A DNA stretch of 64,000 bases from WHSW01 sp033856255 (lineage in GTDB: Bacteria; Actinomycetota; Thermoleophilia; Solirubrobacterales; 70-9), in the NCBI GenBank assembly GCA_033856255.1, contig JAWVFH010000054.1:1-64000 (forward strand). The letters are read 5' to 3'. This document shows positions 56,243 to 62,684 of the stretch, piece by piece. Each line of letters starts with the position of its first letter. Position 1 is the first letter of the stretch. A program made the position numbers and the translations under genes. The notes below the pieces were generated by a model. The model saw nothing but the letters and a program-made list of their open reading frames with translations. It was not told the DNA's origin and did no database searches.

Positions 56243-57100
56243 CTACGGGACCGCGGTCGCCTCGGACCCGACGGGGGCGGCCTTGGCGCCGCGGCCGGCG
56301 GGCGCCGCGCCGCCCTCTTCCTGAGTCAGCTTGTTTGCGAAGTACACGGGGATGATCGAGATCACGATCACCATCAGCGCGACGACGTTGACGATCGGCA
56401 GCTGGTTGGGCCGGAAGAGGTTGGTGAAGATCCAGATCGGCAGGGTCTCCTCGCCGGCGCCGATCGTGAAGTTGGTGACGATGATCTCGTCGAAGGAGAG
56501 CGCGAAGGCGAGCAGCCCGCCGGCGACGAGCGCGGTGCGCATGTTCGGCAGCGTGATGTGACGGAAGGTCTGCCAAGGGTCCGCACCGAGGTCGGCGGAC
56601 GCCTCCTCGAACGAGCCCGAGAGCCGGCGCAGGCGGGCGATCACGTTGTTGTAGACGAGCACGATGCAGAAGGTGGCGTGGCCGACGATCACCGTGAACA
56701 GGCTCAGGTCGACGCCGAGGATCTGGGTGAAGGTGTCGCTGAGCGCGACGCCGGTGACGATCCCGGGCAACGCGATCGGCAGGATGACCAGGAAGGAGAT
56801 CGTCTCGCGGCCGAAGAAGCGGTGGCGGGCGACGGCCAGCGACGCAAGCGTCCCGAGGATGATCGCGATCGCCGTCGCCACCAGGCCGACCTCGATCGAG
56901 GTGACGAAGGCGGCGCGGGCGCTCGCGCTGTTGATCGCCTTGCTCACCCACTCGGTCGTCAGGCCCGGGGGCGGCCACTCCAGCGTCTGCGAGGAGTTGA
57001 AGGCGTAGATCGCGATCACGATCAGGGGGATGTAGATGAAGGCGAGGGTGATCCCGATCGCGAACCGCAGCAGGTATGTGGAGCGTCTCGAGAGCCTCAT
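56243..57100 (-). CDS. potC: Polyamine-type ABC transporter permease (PotC-like), cluster 2
   Basis: A 285-residue permease from ATG 57100 (MRLSRRSTYLLRFAIGITLA). Six membrane segments; helix 1 is FAIGITLAFIYIPLIVIAIY, then AFNSSQTLEWPPPGLTTEW; EAA loop ASADLGADPWQTFRHITLPN; and SFDEIIVTNFTIGAGEETLP, typical of PotC. The C-terminal tail is alanine/glycine-rich. It overlaps the upstream PotB stop by four bases. Substrate range cannot be read from sequence. Confidence 0.9.
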   Translation of the reverse strand: MRLSRRSTYLLRFAIGITLAFIYIPLIVIAIYAFNSSQTLEWPPPGLTTEWVSKAINSASARAAFVTSIEVGLVATAIAIILGTLASLAVARHRFFGRETISFLVILPIALPGIVTGVALSDTFTQILGVDLSLFTVIVGHATFCIVLVYNNVIARLRRLSGSFEEASADLGADPWQTFRHITLPNMRTALVAGGLLAFALSFDEIIVTNFTIGAGEETLPIWIFTNLFRPNQLPIVNVVALMVIVISIIPVYFANKLTQEEGGAAPAGRGAKAAPVGSEATAVP

Positions 57101-58014
57101 AGATGCTCGAACGCTCCCAGCCTCCGTGCGATCAGCAGGTAGATGACCATCACCGCGATCGGGACCATCGCGAACGCCGAGGCCAGCGGCAGGTTGCTGG
57201 TGATGTTGTTGAAGACGACGTTGCCGATGAACTGGTTGTTGGAGACCAGCGACGGGGTGATGTAGTCGCCCATCGTGAGCGAGAAGGTGAAGATCGAGCC
57301 CGCGATCACCGCCGGGAAGACGAGCGGCAGGATCACCCGGCGGAAGGTCGTGAACGGCGACGCCCCGAGGTCCTCGGACGCGCTCAGCAGCGAGTTGGGG
57401 ATCCGCTCCAGCCCGGCGAAGATCGGGATCACCATGTACGGCAGCCACAGGTAGCTCATCACCAGCCAGACGGCGACGTTGCCGTAGCCGGGCCCGTTGA
57501 TGTGCAGCGGGTCGAGGATCCAGTTGAAGACGCCGTCGGTGGAGAGGATCGTCCGCCAGGCGTAGACCTTGACCAGGTAGCTCGACCACAGCGGCATAAG
57601 GATCGCCACGACCAGCAGCGCCTTCACCCGGCTGGAGGCGATCTTCGCCATGTAGAACGCGATCGGGAAGGCGAGCACGATGTCGGTGACCGTGACCAGG
57701 GCGGCGATCGCGATCGTCCGCAGCGCGATCGTCCGGTAGACGGGCTCGTCGACCAGGGTCTTGAAGTTGTCGAGGCTGAAGCTCTGGTTGACCTCGCCGC
57801 TGAGCGCGTCGACGTTCCAGAACGACGCGATCAGCAGGACGGCCAGCGAGCCCAGGTACCCGACCACCAGCCAGAGGACGGGTCCGGCGAGCAGGCCGCC
57901 GGCCTGCAGCCGGGGCCGTCCGTGGAAGATTCCGGCCAGCCTTCGGCCGGCCGTCGAACCAATGCCGCCCGCCCCCGGGGGGGCGGGCGGGTTGGTCTCA
58001 GGCTGCGGTTGCAG
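57097..58014 (-). CDS. potB: Polyamine-type ABC transporter permease (PotB-like), cluster 2, probable CTG start
   Basis: Permease with EAA loop ASEDLGASPFTTFRRVILPL, SYLVKVYAWRTILSTDGVFN and SLTMGDYITPSLVSNNQFIG. The first ordinary start, GTG 57867, cuts into membrane helix 1 (GLLAGPVLWLVVGYLGSLAV). The frame stays open upstream for 49 codons, to an in-frame TAG at 58018-58020, encoding QPQPETNPPAPPGAGGIGST and a basic stretch before helix 1, as usual for this family. No ATG, GTG or TTG exists there; CTG 58014 lies shortly after AAGGGG in the end of the binding-protein gene. If CTG is not used the gene is 57097-57867. A GC hairpin (CCCGCCCCC/GGGGGCGGG, 57968-57990) lies in this N-terminal coding stretch. 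Confidence 0.85.
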   Translation of the reverse strand: MQPQPETNPPAPPGAGGIGSTAGRRLAGIFHGRPRLQAGGLLAGPVLWLVVGYLGSLAVLLIASFWNVDALSGEVNQSFSLDNFKTLVDEPVYRTIALRTIAIAALVTVTDIVLAFPIAFYMAKIASSRVKALLVVAILMPLWSSYLVKVYAWRTILSTDGVFNWILDPLHINGPGYGNVAVWLVMSYLWLPYMVIPIFAGLERIPNSLLSASEDLGASPFTTFRRVILPLVFPAVIAGSIFTFSLTMGDYITPSLVSNNQFIGNVVFNNITSNLPLASAFAMVPIAVMVIYLLIARRLGAFEHL

Positions 58015-58020
58015 TGACTA

Positions 58021-59250
58021 CTACCCCTTGATCTCGGTCCAGGCCGAGACCCAGTCGTTGTAGTCCTTGCACGTCTCCCCACGGTCGTCGCCGCAATCCG
58101 CCAGCGGCGTGTTCCAGAAGTAGACGCGGTTCCAGAACGACTCGTCTCCCGCGTGGTACTTGTCGCAGAAGTTCGGGTCGCTCGTGAAGCCGCACGCCTT
58201 CTGGTTGGCGGGCGCCTCCCCGAAGAACTCGGCGATCTGCGCCTGGACCTTCGGCGAGGTGACGTAGTTCATCCACAGGTACATGCAGTTGGGATGCGCC
58301 GCCTCGGAGGAGATCATCCAGGTGTCCGACCACCCGGTCGACCCCTCCTCGGGCACGAATCCCTGCGACGCCGGGCTCGACGCGATCGGCTGGCCGTCGG
58401 CCTTGAGGATGAAGTACTGGTACTGCCAGGTCGTGCCGACCTGGTCATCCCCGTTGGTGAACGCCTGGATCTGCTTCGTCGCGTTGGACCAGTACTCGCC
58501 GACGTTCGGCCGCTGCTGCTTCAGCAGGTCGACCGCTGCGTTGAACTGAGCGTCGTCGAGCTCGTACGGGTTCTCGATCCCGAGGTCCGGGTTGTGGGCC
58601 TTCAGGTACACCGCCGCGTCCGCGATGTAGATCGGGTCGTCGTAGGCGCTGATCTTGCCCTTGTACTGGGCCGCCTTCGCCGGGTCGAGGATCACGTCCC
58701 ACGAGGTCGGGGCCGGCGTCACGTCGTCGGTGTTCCACATCAGCAGGTTCGCCCCGCGGCCGTGCGGGATCCCGTAGTGGACACCGTCGAACGTGTTGTA
58801 CGACTGGTCCTTGAGCGCCGGGAAGATGTCCTTGTAGTTCGGCACCAGATCGACGTTGACCGGGGCGACATCGCCGCCGGCGACGAGCCGCGCGGTCGCG
58901 TTGCCCGAGGCCGAAACCCCGTCGTACTGGCCGGTGCGCATCAGCTTCACCATCTCGTCCGACGTCCCGGCCTCCTTGTAGGAGACCTGGCAGCCGGTCT
59001 GGTTCTCGAACGGCGTCACCCAGTCGTACTTGGGTCCGTAATCGGACCCGTCCTCGACGTAGCCGGCCCAGTTGACCAGGCTGAGCTCGCCCTCGCCCTT
59101 GCCGACCGTCTGCTGGGCGTCGCTGGCCGATGTGCTGGACCCGCTGTCGCTCGAGCCGCACCCGGCGGCGAACGCGAGCATGAACGCGAGCAGCCCGCCG
59201 AGCACCAGCCATGCGGCCCTCGCCGGGTTACCTCCCTTACTGCTGCGCAT
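58021..59250 (-). CDS. potD: Polyamine-type ABC transporter substrate-binding lipoprotein, cluster 2
   Basis: A 409-residue lipoprotein from ATG 59250, six bases after GGAG. Signal and lipobox: FMLAFAAGCG, with the cysteine near residue 30, followed by a Ser-rich linker. Binding domain: LSLVNWAGYVEDGSDYGPKY, FENQTGCQVSYKEAGTSDEM, HGRGANLLMWNTDDVTPAPT and EEGSTGWSDTWMISSEAAHP. It is clearly more distant from the other two PotD proteins and contains five further cysteines, some probably in disulfides (ACGFTSDPNFCDKY, ADCGDDRGETCKDY). This suggests a different substrate. The gene start overlaps the PotA stop. Confidence 0.9.
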   Translation of the reverse strand: MRSSKGGNPARAAWLVLGGLLAFMLAFAAGCGSSDSGSSTSASDAQQTVGKGEGELSLVNWAGYVEDGSDYGPKYDWVTPFENQTGCQVSYKEAGTSDEMVKLMRTGQYDGVSASGNATARLVAGGDVAPVNVDLVPNYKDIFPALKDQSYNTFDGVHYGIPHGRGANLLMWNTDDVTPAPTSWDVILDPAKAAQYKGKISAYDDPIYIADAAVYLKAHNPDLGIENPYELDDAQFNAAVDLLKQQRPNVGEYWSNATKQIQAFTNGDDQVGTTWQYQYFILKADGQPIASSPASQGFVPEEGSTGWSDTWMISSEAAHPNCMYLWMNYVTSPKVQAQIAEFFGEAPANQKACGFTSDPNFCDKYHAGDESFWNRVYFWNTPLADCGDDRGETCKDYNDWVSAWTEIKG

Positions 59251-60328
59251 CACTTTCTCCTCTCGTTACCGCGGTGTCGACCGCGACGGTGTGTTCCGGC
59301 CGCCATCCGACGACCACTTCCCGCCCTTCCTGCGCGAGCGCCTCCGCGGAGGACGACTCCAGGTTCTGGCGGACGACTTGCAATTCTCCCCCGGCTTCGA
59401 GGGCGATCAGATAGCGGGTGATCATCCCCGCGTAGGAGACGTCGATCACCCGCCCGCGCTCGGTCTGGAGACCGTCGACGTTCTCGCCGGCCTCGATCAG
59501 CCTCACCTTCTCCGGGCGGACGGTGAACACCCGCCCCTCGCGCTCGAGCAGGTTCGAGACCCCGACGAAGCCGGAGACGAAGCTGTTGGAGGGCGTCTCG
59601 TAGACCTGCGCGGGCGTGCCGACCTGCTCGATCCGGCCCTCGTTGAAAACCGCGATCCGGTCCGACATCGTCAGCGCCTCGTCCTGGTCATGGGTGACGT
59701 AGACGAAGGTGATCCCGACTTCGCCCTGGATCTGCTTCAGCTCGACCTGCATCTGCTCGCGGAGCTTCAGGTCGAGCGCGCCGAGCGGCTCGTCGAGGAG
59801 CAGGACCCGCGGGCGGTTGACGATCGATCGTGCCAGCGCGACCCGCTGGCGCTGGCCGCCGGAGAGCTCCGACGGCTTGCGCTCCGAGTAGCCGGTCAGG
59901 CGGACCATCTCCAGCGCCTCGTCGCGGCGCCCGGCCCGCTCGCCCTTGGCGACCTTGCGCACCCGCATCCCGTACTCGACGTTCTCGCCCACGGTCATGT
60001 GCGGAAACAGCGCGTAGTCCTGGAACACGGTGTTGACCTCGCGGTCGTAGGCGGGGAGGTTGCCGACGTCGCGCCCGCCGAGCTCGATCGTTCCAGCGTC
60101 CGGGATCTCGAACCCGGCGATCATCCGCAGCGTCGTCGTCTTGCCCGAGCCGGACGGTCCGAGCATGGTGAAGAACTCGCCGTGGGCGACCTCGAGGTCG
60201 AGGCCGGCGACCGCGACGACGTCACCGTATGCCTTGCGGACCCCGCGCAGGCGGATGTCGGGGGCCGCGCTGTCTGCGGCCACCCGCTCGGTCTCCGGCG
60301 TCGCCGCCGGAGAACTCATCTGCTCCAT
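59237..60328 (-). CDS. potA: Polyamine-type ABC transporter ATP-binding protein (PotA-like), cluster 2
   Basis: A 363-residue ATPase from ATG 60328 (MEQMSSPAATPETERVAADS, a non-conserved tail). Walker A GPSGSGKTTTLRMIAG near residue 55; signature LSGGQRQRVALARSIV; Walker B VLLLDEPLGALDLKLRE; H-loop FVYVTHDQDEALTMSDRIAV; C-terminal TOBE domain (VGVSNLLEREGRVFTVRPEK). First gene of cluster 2, whose promoter must lie in the 116-bp gap before azlD. Its 3' end overlaps the binding-protein start by 14 bases. Confidence 0.92.
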   Translation of the reverse strand: MEQMSSPAATPETERVAADSAAPDIRLRGVRKAYGDVVAVAGLDLEVAHGEFFTMLGPSGSGKTTTLRMIAGFEIPDAGTIELGGRDVGNLPAYDREVNTVFQDYALFPHMTVGENVEYGMRVRKVAKGERAGRRDEALEMVRLTGYSERKPSELSGGQRQRVALARSIVNRPRVLLLDEPLGALDLKLREQMQVELKQIQGEVGITFVYVTHDQDEALTMSDRIAVFNEGRIEQVGTPAQVYETPSNSFVSGFVGVSNLLEREGRVFTVRPEKVRLIEAGENVDGLQTERGRVIDVSYAGMITRYLIALEAGGELQVVRQNLESSSAEALAQEGREVVVGWRPEHTVAVDTAVTRGESDAQQ

Positions 60329-60444
60329 TGCGTACAAACGCTCACCGGTTCCAACCGTGCTGACGCTATCCGAACCGTAGAAGCGGTGCCACTCCCGGCG
60401 CGGACAAAGATCGAGGGGGGCGTATGCCGGTTCGTCGTAACCAC

Positions 60445-60759
60445 TTAGCCGACCAGGCGGACAAGCGCCGTGACCGCCGCCGCCAGCACGACCACGGTCA
60501 GCAACCTGGCGCCGCCTCGCAGGGCGATCGCCGCGGCGCCGACCCCGGCGATCCGCGCGTCGAGCTCGAATGAGCCCCCCTCGGGAGCGCCGAAGGTCTC
60601 GACCACGATCAGGGCCGCGAGCAGCGCGGGCGCGACCAGCGCGATCACGCCCATTGCCGGGGCGGGAAGCTCGCGCCCCCCGAGCAGCAGCGGGCCGGAG
60701 GCGCGGATCGCCGCCGTCGCGACGACGAGCACGGCGATCGTGATCCAGACCTCGGTCAC
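60445..60759 (-). CDS. azlD: AzlD-family branched-chain amino acid exporter subunit
   Basis: A 104-residue membrane protein from GTG 60759 (MTEVWITIAVLVVATAAIRA) with four hydrophobic segments, including ALLAALIVVETFGAPEG and GGARLLTVVVLAAAVTALVR. Size, position and pattern match AzlD, the small partner of AzlC in branched-chain amino acid export. Start and AzlC stop overlap (GTGA). Confidence 0.85.
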   Translation of the reverse strand: MTEVWITIAVLVVATAAIRASGPLLLGGRELPAPAMGVIALVAPALLAALIVVETFGAPEGGSFELDARIAGVGAAAIALRGGARLLTVVVLAAAVTALVRLVG

Positions 60760-61448
60760 GCCGCCGCCCCCTCCGGCGCCGGCGGCCGCCGCAGCCCGAG
60801 GAGAGCCGTTGCCGAGGCGGCGATCACCGGGACGCCGGCCGGCGTGAACGGGATCAGAAACAGCGCGATCAGCGCCCCGAGCCCCGCGACTACGCTGGGC
60901 AGCCCGGGGCGCAGCTCGCCCTCGACCAGGAGGCAGAGGAAGAAGGCCGGGAAGATCGCGTCGAGCCCGAGCGCCGCCGGGTCGCCGATCAGGTTGCCGG
61001 CGAAGACGCCGATCGCCGTGCCGCCCACCCAGCACGGGTACGAGGGCATCGTGGCGCCGACCATGAACGAGGGATCGAAGCGCCCGCCGCCCCGACTGGC
61101 GGCCGCCCAGGAGAAGTCGATCATCGCCTGGCCGATCGCGGCGCGGCGCAGCGGACCGCCGCGCAGCGACGGCGCGAGCGCGATCCCCATGGGCACGTAG
61201 CGGAGGTTCATGAGGATCCCGGCCGCGATCGCCGCCCCGGCGCCGCCGCCTGCGGCCAGCACCGCCGTGGCCGCGAACTGCGCCGAGCCGGCGAACATGA
61301 GCGCCGACATCACGATCGGCGCCACGCTGCCCATCAGTGGCTGGGCGACGACCCCGAACGAGATCGCCAGCAGCAGGCCGGCGGCCGCGTAGGGGAGGCC
61401 GACGCGAACGCCGCGCCGGAAGGAGGTGTCGGGTCCCGGAAGCAACAA
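60756..61448 (-). CDS. azlC: AzlC-family branched-chain amino acid exporter subunit
   Basis: About 230 residues with six to seven hydrophobic segments. The family block SFRRGVRVGLPYAAAGLLLA, then PLMGSVAPIVMSALMFAGSA and QFAATAVLAAGGGAGAAIAA, is clear; AGILMNLRYVPMGIALAPSL is the conserved loop. Together with AzlD it exports branched-chain or related amino acids. The start is TTG 61448 or 61445; the first lies within the right edge of a terminator hairpin and the second just beyond it. Longer starts up to 61538 would run through the terminator and the preceding gene end and are rejected. Confidence 0.86.
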   Translation of the reverse strand: MLLPGPDTSFRRGVRVGLPYAAAGLLLAISFGVVAQPLMGSVAPIVMSALMFAGSAQFAATAVLAAGGGAGAAIAAGILMNLRYVPMGIALAPSLRGGPLRRAAIGQAMIDFSWAAASRGGGRFDPSFMVGATMPSYPCWVGGTAIGVFAGNLIGDPAALGLDAIFPAFFLCLLVEGELRPGLPSVVAGLGALIALFLIPFTPAGVPVIAASATALLGLRRPPAPEGAAA

Positions 61449-61472
61449 GGCCCGCCATTGTGGCGGGCCTTG
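61446..61472 (-). terminator. Terminator hairpin between the NlpC/P60-like gene and azlC
   Basis: CAAGGCCCGCC (61446-61456) and GGCGGGCCTTG (61462-61472) form a perfect 11-bp stem with a five-base loop, 32 bases after the upstream gene's stop. It should end the riboswitch-controlled transcript; azlC's possible TTG start sits at its distal edge. Confidence 0.8.
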
Positions 61473-61503
61473 TGGAAGCGGACTATCGGCTTTTCTGATC
61501 GAG

Positions 61504-62097
61504 CTAGAAGCCGGTCGGGTGGCGCACGACGTAACCACTCGAGGAGCGCATCTCGGTGCTCCAGCCGGGCCCGTCGCCGTCGGTCATCGAGGTGTCGAGC
61601 CGCAGTCCGGCGATCACCGCGTAGATGTGGCCCTCGTTCGCGTAGAGGCTGATCCACTTGCCCGTGCCCGGGGAGCCCCAGCGCATGAACGAGCCCGACG
61701 GCATCGAGGCCTCGAGCAGCCCGCCGCCGGTGAGCGCGTAGCTGACCGAGCCGGAGCAGTCGTAGCAGCGGTCGCGCCGGCGGGCGTGGCCGCCGCCCAT
61801 GCAGTAGGGCTTGCCCTTGACGATCTGGTTCGCCGCGTCGATCGCGCGCCGGACCTTGTTCGGCGCCGAGGCCGGGGCGATCGCGAAGCCGTCCTTCAGC
61901 TTCGCCGTCGCTCCCGCCGTCGTCTGGCCGGGGGTCGGCGGGGTGGTACCCGTACCGCCCAAGCCGACGCCGCCGCTGCCCTTGGCCGCCAGCGCGGTGG
62001 AGGGGAGGGCGATCACAGCGGCCGCCGCGAACAGGGCGAGGGTCGCGGTCCGCCTTCGCTTTCGTACTGATGGAACTCTGTAGGTCAACGTACGCAT
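61504..62097 (-). CDS. Secreted NlpC/P60-like peptidoglycan hydrolase
   Basis: Up to 197 residues. Signal peptide: RRTATLALFAAAAVIALPST then ALAAKG; a Gly/Thr/Pro-rich linker; and a C-terminal cysteine-peptidase domain. The probable catalytic cysteine is in RCYDCSGSVSYALTG and the histidine in NEGHIYAVIAGLRLDTS, the order found in NlpC/P60 and CHAP-like enzymes. It should cut peptidoglycan peptides outside the cell. The AAGGAG site abuts ATG 62097 with no spacing, so TTG 62088, nine bases further, may be the true start. A c-di-AMP riboswitch directly precedes it, a pairing known for actinobacterial cell-wall hydrolases. Confidence 0.8.
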   Translation of the reverse strand: MRTLTYRVPSVRKRRRTATLALFAAAAVIALPSTALAAKGSGGVGLGGTGTTPPTPGQTTAGATAKLKDGFAIAPASAPNKVRRAIDAANQIVKGKPYCMGGGHARRRDRCYDCSGSVSYALTGGGLLEASMPSGSFMRWGSPGTGKWISLYANEGHIYAVIAGLRLDTSMTDGDGPGWSTEMRSSSGYVVRHPTGF

Positions 62098-62108
62098 CTC
62101 CTTCGTCG

Positions 62109-62245
62109 GCCTACGGGGTTAGCTGACGGGCTGGCGCTGAAAGAGCCTGCGCCCCCGCCGCGAACAGCGACGGGTTAGCCCCAAAACAGTTGGTTCCCCC
62201 GCTTCCGGATTGCCCTGATTGGCGGGCGCCCGGAACTCGGCTTTA
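62109..62245 (-). ncRNA. c-di-AMP riboswitch (ydaO-yuaA type)
   Basis: On the minus strand the conserved blocks of the class appear in order: GCCGAGTTCCGG, then GGAAGCGGGGGAACCAA (62206-62190), TTTTGGGGCTAACCCG (62186-62171), and CCGTCAGCTAACCCCGTAGG (from 62129), nearly identical to the Bacillus ydaO core CCGUCAGCUAACCUCGUA. It ends about 12 bases before the start of the peptidoglycan hydrolase gene. In known members c-di-AMP turns expression off. Confirm with the RF00379 covariance model. Confidence 0.88.
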
Positions 62246-62371
62246 CCGGTTATCGAGTTGCGGCAGCCTACACACTTCGACATCGAAGTGCAAAGACCTG
62301 CTCACGAAAACGTGTGAATACGCACATGCACCGCTCGCGCGACGCTTACAAACGCTTGGCGGCCTGTCAGC

Positions 62372-62674
62372 CTATGCGGCTGCGGCCTTGGAGGCCGGAT
62401 TGGCCGCCGCCCAGGCGACGATGGCCTTCGAGTCGGAGATCACCTCGCCGGAGTCGGTGACGAGCACGGGGACGGTCGGTGAGCCGCTCAGCTTCTCGAC
62501 CTCCTTGCGACCGTCGGTCTTCAGATGGAAGATGCTCGGCCCGATGCCGAGGCCGTGGACCTTCTCCACCTCCGGCTCGTAGCCGGCCTCCTTGAGCGCG
62601 TTGTACGCGTTGGCGCAGGGATGGCCGCCCGGCCTCGGGGTCTGAAACGTTCCCCAGCAGATATAGAGCTTCAT
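62372..62674 (-). CDS. Glutaredoxin/GST N-terminal-like protein, 100 residues
   Basis: A small thioredoxin-fold protein starting MKLYICWGTFQTPRPGGHPC. The fold's cis-proline loop is in SPTVPVLVTDSGEVISDSKA, as in GST N-terminal and glutaredoxin-like domains. The usual CxxC is replaced: one cysteine stands at residue 6 and another at 20 (HPCANAYNALKEAGYEPEVE), so a classical dithiol site is absent. It may bind a low-molecular-weight thiol or act as an orphan GST half. The C-terminus is alanine-rich. It starts ten bases after the penicillin acylase stop and is likely co-transcribed with it. Confidence 0.78.
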   Translation of the reverse strand: MKLYICWGTFQTPRPGGHPCANAYNALKEAGYEPEVEKVHGLGIGPSIFHLKTDGRKEVEKLSGSPTVPVLVTDSGEVISDSKAIVAWAAANPASKAAAA

Positions 62675-62684
62675 GCCCGCGAGC

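Noticed and set aside
57964..57991. GC hairpin between the cluster 2 binding protein and permease considered as a terminator
   Set aside because: It lies in an open frame encoding a family-like permease N-terminus, so it is more likely coding sequence; attenuation cannot be excluded.
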